Shown one piece after another: positions 1-12,071 of a DNA stretch of 64,000 bases (position 1 is the stretch's first letter; every line of letters starts with the position of its first letter). The stretch covers positions 49,461,550 to 49,525,549 of the forward strand of contig NC_030817.1 in NCBI RefSeq assembly GCF_001704415.2, written 5' to 3'. The stretch is from Capra hircus (Eukaryota; Chordata; Mammalia; Artiodactyla; Bovidae). A program made the position numbers and the translations under genes. The notes beneath the pieces are model-generated. The model was not told the DNA's origin and searched no databases. It was given only the letters and a program-made list of their open reading frames with translations.

Positions 1-1149
1 AGTCCTGATTCTGATTTATAAGGTTCTATAATGAATTGGCCTGCATTCTATTGCTACAACCTTATTTCCTACTACTTTCCCTCTTATTACTTTACCACTC
101 TGCTCTAGCCACAACTGAGGGTGAGAACTCAATAAGATAATACATGTAAAGTACCTGTTACTGGTAGAAGGTAAATGACTGCATAGATGTTAACTGAATA
201 CTTTAACTGTTTTCATTAAAGATCTAATGAACATATTAACACATACAAAATCACTTTCATTATTTCTTAAAAGTCATAAAAACTGGATTGTTAGCTCTAA
301 AATCACCCAAGACGTAATAATACTTTGTCTTAAACAGAAGTTACAACCAAAGTCATCTAAAACAATAAAATTAGCCACAGAGTCAACAATTCTCATTATT
401 TCATATTGGACTAATTGCTCAGCTATAATTTCCCAATCTTTCGTAAATAATCACACAAATTATAAATATCTTGAAGGATGCCTGATGATCCTTCTTATTA
501 ATAGATTTTCACCCTCCTAACTTCTGGCTGTCTAATTCCAAGGCTCTCAAAATAAACAAAAAAGGAGAACTGTACACTCATGGCAAGTGATGACATAAAA
601 CGTAGGGTAGAAAAACTGATTACAAATCACACAGTTCACATGGTCAGCCCACATACCTCTTTTATAATTACTCTTCTTCCCTATCCTTAATATTAATCTC
701 ACTCTGGAGCTTAATAAAACATAAAGGAAAATGATATTAAAAGCCCCATAATGAAATAAAACTGTTTTATATTTCATTCTCCCTTTCAAAATTAAAGGCC
801 AAAGATGAAATATAGAGTGCCAACAATAGCATTTCTCAAATTCTGTTCTTCAAAAAATGTTAATAAATACTGTGCAAATAAAGGGTTCAATGGCCAAATA
901 AATCTGGGGAATACAAACTATATCCTTGTTTAGAGATATACAATGTCCATTAGCATATTAAAATTTCTGAGGAGTCCTATTTTAAAAAATAACGATATAA
1001 TTTTGTAAATCTGTGCTTCACCAAATTTATTTACCAGTAGCAATTGGATGGGGACATCTATGAACATCTGATGGAACACTGCTGGGGAAACACAAAATAG
1101 AGAGATCCTGCCAGAACTTCTCAAAGATAGGTAGCATCCCAGTCACAGC
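1..1149. other. Intron or flanking sequence, nothing recognised
   Basis: AT-rich sequence with no exon, recognisable repeat or long open frame that looks coding. By position it should be ZNF280D intron downstream of exon j. Confidence 0.5.
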
Positions 1150-1605
1150 AAAGTTCAGTTCAGTTCAGTCACTAAGTCGTGTCCAACTCTTTGAGACTCC
1201 GTGGACTACAGCACACCAGACCTACCTGTCCATCACCAACTCCAGGAGCATACTCAAACTCATGTCCACTGAGTCAGTGATGCCATCCAACCATCTCATC
1301 CTCTGTTGTCCCCTTCTCCTTCTGCCTTCAATCTTTCCCAGAATCAAGCTCTTTTCAAATGGGTTAGCTCTTCACATCTGGTGGCCAAATTATTGGGAGT
1401 TTCAGCTTCAACATCAGTCCTTCCAATGAATATTCGGGACTGATTTCCTTTAGGATGGATTGGTTGGATCTCCTTGCAGTCCAAGGGACTCTCGGGTCTT
1501 CTCCAACACCACAGTTCAAAAGCATCAATTCTTTGGTGCTCAACTCTCTTCATAGTCCAACTCTCATATCCATACATGACTATCGGAAAAACAATAGCCT
1601 TGACT

Positions 1606-1644
1606 AGATGGACGACTTAGCAGCAGCAGCAGCAGCAGATGGAC
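1606..1644 (+). mobile_element. 23-bp Bov-A2 3'-tail insertion with 8-bp target-site duplication
   Basis: Inside the BovB, AGATGGAC occurs at 1606-1613 and again at 1637-1644. Between them lies GACTTAG followed by a CAG run, which is the 3' terminus of a Bov-A2 SINE (compare its reverse complement at 31182-31201). Other BovB copies here read straight through this site. Confidence 0.7.
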
Positions 1645-2418
1645 CTTTATTGGCAAAGTAATGTTTCTGCTTTTAAACATGCTGTCTAGTTTGGTCATAA
1701 CTTTTCTTCCAAGGAGCGTCTTTTAATTTCATGGCTGCAGTCACCATTTGCAGTGATTTTGGAGCCCCCCAAAAATGAAGTCTGCCACTATTTCCACTGT
1801 TTCCCCATCTGTTTGCCATGAAGTGATGAGAACAGATGCCAGGATCTTCCTTTTCTAAATGTTGAGCTTTAAGCCAACTTTTACACTCTCCTCTTTCACT
1901 TTCATCAAGAGGCTCTTTAGTTCTTCTTTGCTTTCTGCCGTAAGGGTGGTGGCATCTGCATATCTGAGGTTACTGATAATTTTTCCTGGCAATCTTGATT
2001 CCAGCTTGTGTTTCATTCAGCCCAGCATTTCTCATGATGTACTCTGCATAGAAGTTAAATAAACAGGGTGACAATATATACCTTGACGTACTCCTTTTCT
2101 TATTTGGAACCAGTCTGTTGTTCCATGTCCAATTCTCACTGTTGCTTCCTGACCTGCATACAGATTTCTCAAGACACAGGTCAGGTGGTCTGGTAGTCCC
2201 ATCTCTTTCAGAATTTTCCCCAGTTTGTGGTGATCCACACAAGTCAAAGGCTTTGTCATAGTCAATAAAGGAGAAATAGATGTTTTTCTGGAACTCTCTT
2301 GCCTTTTCGATGATCCAACAGATGTTGGCAATTTGATCTCTGGTTCTTCTACCTTTTCAAAAACCAGCTTGAACATCTGGAAGTTCATGGTTCATGTATT
2401 GCTGAAGCCTGGTTTGGA

Positions 2419-2462
2419 GAATTTTTTTTTTATATATAAATTTATTTTAATTGGGGAATTTT
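2419..2462 (-). mobile_element. Very short T-rich insertion in BovB with 7-bp duplication
   Basis: GAATTTT occurs at 2419-2425 and 2456-2462. The 30 bp between (T-run, TATATATAAATTTATTTTAATTGG) is absent from the other BovB copies at this site. The T-run on the plus strand suggests a poly-A tail on the minus strand, as in an extremely 5'-truncated retroposon. Confidence 0.6.
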
Positions 2463-4275
2463 GAGCATTACTTTACTAGCGTGTGAGAGGAGTACAATTG
2501 TGTGGCAGTTTGAGCATTCTCTGGCATTGCCTTTCTTTGGGATTGGAATGAAAACTGACCTTTTCCAGTCCTGTAGCCACTGCTGCCTTTTTCAAATTTG
2601 CTGGCATACTGAGTGCAGCACTTTCACAGCATCATCTTTTAGGATTTGAAATAGCTCAACTGGAACTCCATCACCTCTAACTAGCTTTGTTTATAGTGAT
2701 AAGGCCCACCTGACTTCACATTCCAGGATGTCTAGTTCTAGGTGAGTGATCACACCATCGTGATTATCTGGGTTGTTAAGATCTTTTTTGTACAGTTCTT
2801 CTCTGTGTTCTTGCCACCTCTTCTTAATATCGTCTGCTTCTGTTAAGTCCATACCATTTCTGTCCTTTAGTTAGCCCATCATTGCATGAAATGTCCCCTT
2901 GGTATCTCTAATTTTCTTGAAGAGATCTCTAGTCTTTCCCATTCTGTTGTTTTCCTCTATTTCTTTGCACTGATCACTGAGGAAGGCTTTCTTATCTCTC
3001 CTTGCTATTCTTTGGAACTCTACATGCAAAAGGGTATATCTTTCCTTTTCTCCTTTGCTTTTCGCTTCTCTTTTTTACACAGCTATTTGCAAGGCCTCCT
3101 CAGACAGACATTTCTTTTTCTTGGGAATGGTCTTGATTCCTGTCTCCTGTACAATGTCATGAACCTCCATCCATAGTTCATCAGGCACTCTATCAGATCT
3201 AGTCCCTTAAATCTATTTCTTACTTCCACTGTATAGTCGGAAGGGATTTGATTTAGGTCATATCTGAATGGTCCAGTGGTTTTCCGTATTTTCAATTTAA
3301 GTCTGAATTTGGCAATGAACGGAGTTCATGATCTTAGCCATAGTCAGCTCTCAGTCTTGTTTTTGCTGACTGTATAGAGCTTCTCCACCTCTGGCTGCAA
3401 AGAATATAATCAGTCTGATCTCAGTGTTGGCCATTTGGTGATGTCCATGTGTAGAGTCTTCTCTTGTGTTGTTGGAAAAGGGTGTTTGCAATGATCAGTG
3501 CGTTCTCTTGGCAAAACTGTATTAGCTTTAGCCCTGCTTCATTCTGTTCTCCAAGGCCAAATTTTTCTGTTACTCTAGGTGTTTCTTGACTTCCTACTTT
3601 TGCATTCCAGTCCCCTATAATGAAAAGTACATCTTTTTGGGGTGTTAGTTCTAGAAGGTCTTGTAGGTCTTCGTAGAAACTGTTCAACTTCAGCTTCTTT
3701 AGCATTACTGGTTGGGGCATAGACTTGGATTACCTTGATATTGAATGGTTTGCCTTGGAAACAAACAGAGATCATTTTGTCGTTTTTGAGATTACATCCA
3801 AGTACTGCATTTTGGACTCTTTTGTTGATTATGATGGCTACTCCATTTCTTCTAAGGGATTCTTGCCCACAGTCGTAGATATAATGGTCATTTGAATTAA
3901 ATTCACCCATTCCAGTCCATTTTAGTTCTCTGATTCCTAAAATGTCAACGTTCACTCTTGTCACCTCCTGTTTGACCACTTCCAATTCGCCTTGATTTAT
4001 GGACTGAACATTCCAGGTTCCTATGCAATATTGCTCTTTACATCATTGGACCTTGCTTCCATCACCAGTCATCTATAACTGCGTGCTGTTTTTGCTCTGG
4101 CTCCGTCTCTTCATTCTTTCTGGAGTTATTTCTCCACTGATCTCCAGTAGCATATTAGGCAGTTCATCTTTCAGTGTCCTATCTTTTTGACTTTTCATAC
4201 TGTTCATGGGGTTCTAAAGGCAAGAATACTTTGTGGCAAGTGGTTTGCCATTCCCTTCTCCAGTGGACCACACTT

Positions 4276-5281
4276 TGTCAGAACACACGTGATGACATTT
4301 TGTCAGTCACAGCACAGGTGATCCCAAATTTATTAGGAAATTCTACTTTTATGACCTTTTCCAATGAAAAACCACAAGACAATTTCATGATTATCTAATG
4401 ACTAGAATGGAAAGCAAGGTGACCACCAATGCTGAAAAAATTGACATGCCAGTTTAATCAGTAACAAGAAAACGCACTGAGCTAATCTGTGAGGTGGCAA
4501 AAGTTGGTAACATGATCAGATTCAATAAATCCACTGACTTCTGGTTTTGGCAAAGGCACTGTTAGTGTTCTTTCAAGTATTTAAGAACAGGTGCAGTGTT
4601 GCATTAAACTTTTCAGCCCAAACAAAAGATGACTTAATTGCTTCAGAAAAAGAACCAGAAAGCATAATATCAGAATTCAAGACACAGGTATAAGCACTAA
4701 TACTGGGTCCCCAAAATTACATAGTAGAGCTAAATATAGTTCTCTGTCAGAGTTCATATATCAGCAGTAAGTGTCACTACTATTTTCTGGGCAGCTATAA
4801 AAGACCATTCCTGGTCAATGATGCCAAAATGTCTTCTTATAATATGGGGGTGAAAAGTGGAAATACAGTTTGAAGAGAAAGAAGAAAACATGATTATGAG
4901 CCATCAACCTTTTCTTTATCAGTTCAAACTCATCTTTTCCCCTGCTCCTGATAATTACCTTCCCCAGTCCTACTCTTAGCCTCTGAAATAGCCATTCTTT
5001 TGGATATTCCTCCACTCATCTTCTCTTTTTTCCTTCAATTCAAGATTTCCTAGTATTCCTAACTATCTTTCAGAATTATCATGTATGAACCATAGTATCA
5101 CCAGAAAGGAAGCAAGGAAAAGAAGTGGGAGTTTCACCAGTAACTTAGCATAAATTGTAACTTAATCATGTCATTTAGAACAATGCTGCTTCCCTTGCAG
5201 AACAAATCTAAACAATGTTCTAAGTCATAATCTATCTTTTCTCTAAAATAACATAAATGAATAAGAACTGGCAGATCTCAC
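4276..5281. other. Intron, nothing recognised
   Basis: Plain AT-rich sequence between the 5' end of the BovB and exon j. No further ZNF280D exon or repeat was recognised. Confidence 0.5.
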
Positions 5282-5428
5282 CTGATGCTTCATATAATGA
5301 TGCATATAGGGTGTTGCAATTTTAATAACTTTGAGACAAAATGGACATAGCAAGTTCTTGGTGTTTTCATGAGATGTTCTAAAATGAGTTTCTACATCAG
5401 AAAATGATGATGATCTATAATTGCAAAC
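5282..5428 (-). CDS. ZNF280D: ZNF280D exon j: most of finger 5 and complete finger 6
   Basis: The acceptor TGTAG ends at 5429 and the donor GTGAGA starts at 5281. It encodes exactly 49 codons, starting VCNYRSSSFSDVETHF and continuing RTSHENTKNLLCPFC to YMHHYMKHQ. Finger 5 uses Cys407 (exon i), Cys410, His423 and His428. Finger 6 uses Cys436, Cys439, His452 and His456. The donor is intact, so at least one more exon follows. I could not find the expected next segment between 1 and 5281. Confidence 0.95.
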
Positions 5429-6358
5429 CTACAAAAAAAATATCTGGTTTAGTTTGAAAATTTATAATGATATCCAATTTCAATGTAACAGTGATAGGTA
5501 ACTTATTCAGAAGAACACTATGTACTATTAATTCAGTCTAATGCCTACATAACCTAGAATCCTATTAATAAAAACATCAAAAGATAATCTTTGAAACAGA
5601 AGAGTTAGTTTTCAAAGCTTAAGGATACTTCTCAAAATATAACTAGATTCTCTTTTTTTATCAGATTTTTTATCACCCCCAATCTTGACTTTAATTATCA
5701 AACTCTGACACCTCTGGTCCTATAAAGTTCCTTCTCATTGCTACATAAAACAGCATCTTTCCTTAGATTATGAATGGTCTCCAGGCTATGGAATGACAGT
5801 TTATTTTTACCTTACTTTCCCATTTCTCCAAATTCTGGAAAAGAACTTGTCCCAAAGCATTTGGTATGGTCCTCTGAATTAAAAGCATTTCATATTTCCC
5901 TTTGTATGCCTATATTCTTCCCTGTAGGTTAAGATAAGTCTATGTTTGTCTTTCCGCCACAGGGCTTTTTCTTTGTCTAATATAGGAGTGTGCAAACAAT
6001 GGCCTATGGGTCAATTCCAACTCTCTGCTAACCCCACACAACAATATATGAGTTATGCCAACAGACTTTCTACCAATAAGTTATTTATAAAATAGATTTT
6101 AATTTTAGCAACTAATTTTATCAAAATGGTTAGAAAAATAAAAGAATATATATCATAACACAAGGAAATTATATAAAGTTCAAACTTCAGTGTCCATAAA
6201 TAAAGTTTTATTGAAACACCGTCACATCCATTCATTTATTTATTGTCTATGACTGCCTCTGTGCTACAATGGCAGAGTTGATTTGTTCCAACAGAAACCT
6301 ATGATCATCAAAACCTGAATATTTATTATCTTGCCCTTTATACAAAAAATTTGCTGAT
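5429..6358. other. ZNF280D: ZNF280D intron i-j, nothing recognised
   Basis: AT-rich intron sequence. The stretch around 5980-6260 has the look of an old repeat, but I could not assign it. Confidence 0.5.
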
Positions 6359-6365
6359 GCCTGGC

Positions 6366-6575
6366 CTGAAAGTAAAAGTCAGTCATGTCCAACTCTTTGC
6401 AACCCCGTGGGCTGTAGCCCGCCAGGCTCCTCTGTCCATGGAATTCTCCAGGCAAGAATACTAGAGTAGGTAGCCAGTCCCTTCTCCAGGGGATTTTCCC
6501 AACCAAGGGATCAAACCCAGGTCTCTTGCATTACAGGCAGATTCTTTATGATCTGAGCTATCAGAGAAGCCTGGC
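6366..6575 (-). mobile_element. Bov-tA SINE
   Basis: The tRNA-Glu-like head is at the right: the reverse complement of 6500-6570 reads a SINE with A- and B-box-like parts, including GGTTTGATCC. The Bov-A body lies to the left, with GGCAAGAATACTAGAGTAGG. A possible short duplication GCCTGGC occurs at 6359-6365 and 6569-6575, but it partly overlaps the SINE consensus. Confidence 0.85.
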
Positions 6576-6653
6576 TTAATAGGTTTAAATCTTGTAACCA
6601 AAACAAATAACAAACCAACCAAACATGACATATACAATAAAATATGTATATAC

Positions 6654-6754
6654 CTGGCAAATATATGGCATTTCACCAGGTTTATGATTGTCCTTCATAT
6701 GTTGTAAAAGGATATGCTCTGTTTCAAATGACAATTCACATATTTTGCAAATGG
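6654..6754 (-). CDS. ZNF280D: ZNF280D exon i: complete finger 4, start of finger 5
   Basis: The acceptor TTTAG ends at 6755 and the donor GTATAT starts at 6653. It encodes ICKICELSFETEHILLQH and MKDNHKPGEMPYICQ. Finger 4 ligands are Cys377, Cys380, His393 and His398 (C-x2-C-x12-H-x4-H). KPGEMPY is a linker close to the classic TGEKPY type. The exon ends in phase 0 between the two cysteines of finger 5 (ICQ then VC). A reversed Bov-tA SINE ends about 79 bp beyond its donor. Confidence 0.95.
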
Positions 6755-6819
6755 CTAAAAGTGGGGGGAAAAAAGACATTATACCATTTTAAGATATATA
6801 TACATACACATAACTATTC

Positions 6820-6885
6820 AATCTATATTGTACACCTGAAACTAATACAATGTTAAATGCCAATTACACTTTAGTTTTTAAAAAA
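6820..6885 (+). mobile_element. L1 3'-end-like remnant
   Basis: TTGTACACCTGAAACTAATAC followed by an A/T-rich end is typical of mammalian L1 3' termini; similar text occurs at 30505-30545 and 35055-35130. Short and degraded. Confidence 0.4.
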
Positions 6886-6938
6886 CATCCTCTCAAGGCA
6901 AAGAAACAAAATCAGATATATACATTTACAATTCATTT

Positions 6939-7043
6939 TGTAATAATAGTAATAGTAGTAGTAACAATAATAATAACAGTATAATATAGTATAAATAGTA
7001 TAACAGTTTAATAATAATAGTAGTAGTAGTAATATTGGCAGTG
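6939..7043. repeat. Imperfect TAA/TAG trinucleotide microsatellite
   Basis: About 100 bp of mixed AATAGT, TAGTAG and AATAAT units in the intron between exons h and i. On the minus strand it gives a meaningless poly-Tyr reading. Confidence 0.85.
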
Positions 7044-7069
7044 GTGGTGATGGTGTACAGTTCCATAGT

Positions 7070-7265
7070 TGTTTACTGTGGCCAAGCACAGTTCTAAGGA
7101 CTTGACTAACTCACTCAATTCCCATCAAAACATTATGAAGCAGATATTTCTATCATCGCCATTATTCAAATATTAAGTGACCTGCTAGAGATCACATTAG
7201 GATCACATATTACAAGGCAGAGCTTGGATCTGAACCCAAGCTGTTTTGATCCAAAGCATTTGATT
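7070..7265 (-). mobile_element. MIR SINE remnant
   Basis: Reads like a reversed MIR: an AAGTGACCTGCTAGAGATCAC core, then GGCAGAGCTTGGATCTGAACC. Old and diverged. Confidence 0.65.
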
Positions 7266-7607
7266 TTAACTAACACTGTATTTACTTTTCTTACTCAAGT
7301 TTAAAAGAAGGGCATTGATTTCACTTTGAAAACTATGATCTGAGCCTTCTAATTTAGTCCTCCACATGTAATGCACAAGTTATTTACCATAATGAATTAT
7401 TAAGATGGAATTTCAGTAACCAATTTTATTAAAAAGACTGTATAAGTTAAAAATTAACTTTTTCAACTTTACTCTCAAATCCCAAAGTTGTTTTTTTATT
7501 CTTCTTTTTCTACCACACTTGTTCAGAGTTCAGTAACAAACTTTTTTCAGAGTTTATATTGTTAAAAATCAACAAATATGCAATACTTAAATGAAACTGT
7601 AACTTAC

Positions 7608-7765
7608 TAGAAAATTCATGGGGTGTGTGTGTACTTTCAATGTGACACTGCAGCTGAAATGGTGTGGGAAACTGACGGTAGCAGTGCTGGCAGGTGGTGT
7701 GGTTTTCCCAGCTTTCACTGCTCTGCTTCTCAAGTTCCAAATGATGTTTCATGTGGTTCATAAAC
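7608..7765 (-). CDS. ZNF280D: ZNF280D exon h: end of finger 2 and complete finger 3
   Basis: The acceptor GATAG ends at 7766 and the donor GTAAGT starts at 7607. It completes Arg and gives FMNHMKHHLELEKQ (His326 and His330 of finger 2). SSESWENHTT and the whole of finger 3 follow: Cys347, Cys350, His363, His368, with spacing C-x2-C-x12-H-x4-H. It ends THTPHEFS plus one base of a Thr codon. All ligands are present. Confidence 0.95.
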
Positions 7766-9576
7766 CTATCAATGATTGTCAACAGGTGCAAAAATTCAGA
7801 TTTAAGAACAAAAATCTCACAAGTACTTGAATCTAAATCTTAAAATTATAAATTAATGAAAATAAAATTTCAAAAGCCTTAAAGTCCTCTAGAAGAGTGT
7901 GCACTTTATATAATCACTTTCATTAAGTAGCTAAGTAAACACATTTTCATGTTTGTTTTAAAATAGTTATTAGCATTAATTTGAAATATCACAAATTTGT
8001 TATTGTAATCATTTCAGATTATTAAAATTTTTTAAATATAAAACAGCAGATTTCTTCTCCATATAAGAAATACTACTTACATTTTCAAATAAAATACTGA
8101 AAGGAAGGAAACTCTGCCACTAAAATCAGCTAGAATCATGAGAGAAATCTTTTAAGGCTCTGAAAATATACAATAGATTCCAGCTGCTTAAAAGACAAAT
8201 TACTGGCATTTTTACTTGTGTCTTGGTTTTTAAATGCATGTAACAGCAATTTTAATGCCTACAATTACAAGAACCTTTTGTTTTATTTAATGATACTGGT
8301 TTACTGTTACCGAAGACTTCACTTTAACTTGCAGACTGCGCCCTTTGTAGGCAAAGTCCATTTTTCAGTTTTACATTCTGCTATTTCAGCTTCCCTAAAA
8401 GGCTTCTTATGAGCAGGAACTATGACCTTCAACAGCAGAGAGTACAATATAAATGGGAATACCTATTTAAAAGAGCTTACTGAAGCTTTCTGGTGAATTT
8501 GAAAGTAAAGTTATTCAATCAAAATAACAATTTTTAGACTGGGTCAACTATTAACTATTACTCACTTTGAGACACTAAAGGAAATAACGTTGAAACTAAG
8601 TGATAATATTATCCATCTGGATAGCAATCATCATAAATGTTACAGCATTTTTTTTTCACATCTCACATAACACTACTCTTTAGTACAGGTTATGGTATAC
8701 TTTGCAATATCTTTTAGTATTCCTTTGGTTTTAACACCAGCTCTACAAACACCTATTGTAAATCCTAGTCTTGGCTAAATATTTACATATAGAGAAAATG
8801 TCATAAGCCATTAACCTCTCAGCTTACAATTTTCAAAATTAAAGTGTATCTATATAAAATAATCTCTTAATGAGCATGCTTTCTCTCAACTAACATGAGC
8901 CCCCATCAGGATCTCATACTACTTAAACATACTACTTAAACCAACAAATGGAAACAAGGAAACCAAAAAACACAAACATCTTGCAAATATATTTACAAAA
9001 TAAAATAAACATGTTTTGTGTGACACTCAACGTAGGGGAGGAAAAAACCATACCACAATACCCTGACAGGGAAGAGAATAGAAATATACAGTTATCAGTT
9101 TCCTACCATTCCTCTACAAACATCAATTTACCCTCCCAGTTTCTACTGTCAAGGTGAAATATTACTTAACATGTATAACTTCTTTGGTCATAAAATGTTT
9201 CCTATTAAGGTTATGCTTACCAAACAATCAGTATTTCAAAACACTCAATTCCAGGATGTTCCCAGATGCTGTGTGCTTAAAATTTCTAGTATTAGGACTC
9301 TTTAGAAATATGTAACTAGTATTGTAAAATAATAATAAAAAAGAAAATTTACCTTCATATGTTTATTATTAGTGTGTTACTCTCAAAGGAAAATCCAAAA
9401 AAACAACTACTGAAATATATTCTAATATCATATATATAACATTTAAGTATAACAAAGAACTAAGCCAGGAAGCCATATTTCTATGCATTTTATATTAACA
9501 CGATTCTTCTGGTATGTTTTACTATTAAAGTGGTAAAATTATAAAAAGTAGGAGACCAGGTTCTATTGTAATATTG
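7766..9576. other. ZNF280D: ZNF280D intron g-h, first part, nothing recognised
   Basis: AT-rich intron with poly-A and poly-T patches. No exon and no clear repeat family. Confidence 0.5.
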
Positions 9577-9721
9577 TTTCAGTGTGTGCATGCTCAGTGT
9601 CTGACTCTTTGCAATCCCATGGACTATATATATAGCCCACTGGACTCCTCTGTCCGTGCAATTTTCCAGGCAAGAATACTGGAGCAGGTTGCCATTTCCT
9701 GCTCCAGGGGACTATTTCAGT
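9577..9721 (-). mobile_element. Bov-tA/Bov-A partial SINE with 7-bp duplication
   Basis: TTTCAGT at 9577-9583 and 9715-9721 flanks a reversed Bov-A body that includes GGCAAGAATACTGGAGCAGG. The tRNA head is missing. A small TATATA expansion (about 9625-9633) interrupts it. Confidence 0.8.
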
Positions 9722-10985
9722 ATTATATCACAAAGTACAATGCTCATTCTGTTAAACTTACTGGGACCATTAGCTATTAATGGCTGTTAAAATTTGATGA
9801 AAGGAGATAAATGTGACAACTCATATGAAATAATATATGTAAAAGAATTTCTAAAACTATAAAGCACTATCATAAAAAATTATTATTACAGGAGTTATCA
9901 CAGTTTATTTCAGGGTTTTTCTATATGCTTCTTTTCAGACCTTAAGAACTCACAGGAAAATAAAATAATGCTGGATCTAGAAGTAACCTATAGGTGCCTA
10001 AGAATGCTTATATAATAATGGTCATGAGGGATAAACAAAAAACGTATGCCTTTATATCTTTGTACACACACATCTCACCTGAAGAAATACATAGACATCT
10101 GCAACTTACTTCGAAATGCATAAAAAAACCCCAAATAGTCTGAAGAAAAGGATGACTAGATACACAATAAAACAAGTACAGTTAAATGTTAACAGTAGAA
10201 TCAAGATGATAAGTATACAGTTGTATCTATTATAAAATATTTTTAAATTTGCTGAATGCTGAAAATTTTTATAATAAAATGATGTTAAAAAACCTTACCA
10301 AATATAAATGTCAAGCTGTGTAACCAATGAAAATATCAACCAATGTGTCTTTTAAATCTTGTAACTAACTTATTTATGGGATGACAGTTACTAATATGCC
10401 ATGTAACTCAAAGATTACAAAGTATAAATTCTGAAAATGTAAAGCATATATGTGTACAAATTTCAAAATTCCACTGAAATTAAATCTCTTAAAGGACTTA
10501 AATTTAAAATCAAAACAGCCATATTTCCTAGAACTGGTACTTCTCCCAAGAAGATCACTATAAGATAAATGTTCCAAAAATTATAAATTGCAAGATTTGA
10601 GCATGAGTATCTAAGAAGTCAAAGTGGACAAAATACCAGTAAGTAGTTCTTGTGATATGAAAAAAGTAAAATTCAAAGGCAGCTAACTATGAAACTTATC
10701 TCATGAAAATTTCTACATCACTGATAATACAGGGAAAATAAATTATTTTTTTTAAAATATAGTTTGTCCTTTTTAAGCTATTTTAAAGAAACACAATTAA
10801 CTGGATCTAAGAGTCAAGTCTAATATCTAAGAAAGAACAAAACCTTTCCAACAAAATAATTTGCCTTTGTGCTTAGCTCAAAGTGTTAAAATCACTTATC
10901 TAGAATAACATTAAAAATGCAAGATAAAGATACAACCTGTAGCATTCCTATTTTCAAACAGAAATAAAAATAAATGCTTACATAC
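9722..10985. other. ZNF280D: ZNF280D intron g-h, remainder, nothing recognised
   Basis: AT-rich intron up to exon g. No repeat or gene recognised. Confidence 0.5.
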
Positions 10986-11209
10986 CTAATATTATTTTTA
11001 AGAATTTTCAAGCAACTGAAACATTTAAAGGTTGTGTAAGTCTTCTGTTCTTCCTGGACATCTCCTTCATGTTTCCCATAATAAAAGTCATTAACTAACA
11101 TAATCAGTTTTCCTTTTTCTGAATCAACAGTTTTATTTTTATTTGCTGTACTTGAAATTTCTGTTTTAGCCAGCCCCAAAACGTTATTTATCATGTCTGG
11201 ACAACAGTA
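10986..11209 (-). CDS. ZNF280D: ZNF280D exon g: end of finger 1, conserved spacer, start of finger 2
   Basis: The acceptor TTGCAG ends at 11210 and the donor GTATGT starts at 10985. It starts YCCPDMINNVLGLAK, supplying the last ligand of finger 1. A spacer with SEKGKLIMLVNDFYYGKHEG follows, which is highly conserved in the ZNF280 family as I recall it. It ends in FKCFSCLKILKNNI plus two bases of an Arg codon. Cys310 and Cys313 of finger 2 are here and its histidines are in exon h. It is the longest exon in the window (224 bp). Confidence 0.94.
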
Positions 11210-12004
11210 CTGCAAGAGAAAAAAAAAACAGAAGCCTTATTTATCACTTTAAAAAATTAGAAACCAAAATATGGTTCTTTATTTACAACTAAGGTAAGAT
11301 CATGTAAAACTGTGCTTGGTAATATATCTGGAAAAATTTTTGCCAAAAGCTTGCCCTGCATATACATACTCTAAAACATTCAAACAATAAATATCTATGA
11401 TCTTAATAAATTTTAAAACAATTTTAAAGAAAAAAAAGAAAAATCTTAAAAGCAGGACTTAGATATTGATCTAATAGTTTTTTCCTTATAATGTACCTTT
11501 TCATATGTAAATATCTAATAATATTTAAATTAAATAAACAATTATTCATATCCATGTCATAAAGAGTATAGAACAGAAATGTAGTTTTACATGCCACAAT
11601 GTATATGCTCAATTATCAAGTGATATACTAAATTTTGTACTATCTGGTTGGAACTGGACACTGAGTACAGTTAATCTGCCATTCCCAAGACTCAAGACGC
11701 TAGAAAATATGTAAGGACAAAATAAAGAAGCATCAGCTACATCTTGAAAGCTTGAAATTTAGAATGCTCATATATTTGAAGGGAAACTTTAGTTTCTAGT
11801 GAGTAAAATCAAGGTGTCATATAAACTAGTTCTAAGGTGGAATACTTTCACATATGAACCTTTTTCTTTCAACAAGATAATTTATTCTATAAATTTTCAG
11901 TTTTAGAATTTCTCTAAGGCAGTTTTACACAGAGGGGAATCCAGGGAAGACTTGCATTAGAGAAACCAGAAATGTTTGTCAAAATGCTGAGTCCAATTCA
12001 GACC
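11210..12004. other. ZNF280D: ZNF280D intron f-g, nothing recognised
   Basis: Pyrimidine tract of the exon g acceptor, then AT-rich intron without recognisable elements. Confidence 0.5.
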
Positions 12005-12071
12005 AATAAACCACAATGTCTAGAGGTAGGGCCCAGAAATCTATATCCTTTAACAGGCCACCTGGGTAATT
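12005..12071 (+). mobile_element. MER5-like hAT DNA transposon fragment
   Basis: TCTAGAGGTAGGGCCCAGAA and ACAGGCCACCTGGGTAATTC resemble the inner part of MER5A. It is truncated at the BovB that starts next to it. Family call from memory. Confidence 0.45.

Larger units (their letters stand above)
1150..4275 (-). mobile_element. BovB (RTE) LINE, nearly full length, decayed
   Basis: The minus-strand element runs from its CTGAACTGAA-type 3' tail at about 1150 to its 5' part near 4275. About 3.1 kb is close to the usual BovB length of roughly 3.2 kb. The AP-endonuclease domain survives in pieces at 3420-3985, with GEFNSNDHYIYDCGQESLRR and GDWNAKVGS. Reverse transcriptase remnants lie at 1970-2390, with AGQEATVRIGHGTTDWFQ and FNFYAEYIMRNAGL. 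Frame breaks and two small insertions (1614-1636 and near 2426-2455) show it is dead. The 5' boundary is approximate. Confidence 0.88.

Noticed and set aside
6871..7089. Poly-Tyr/Leu frame
   Set aside because: Produced by the TAA/TAG trinucleotide repeat.
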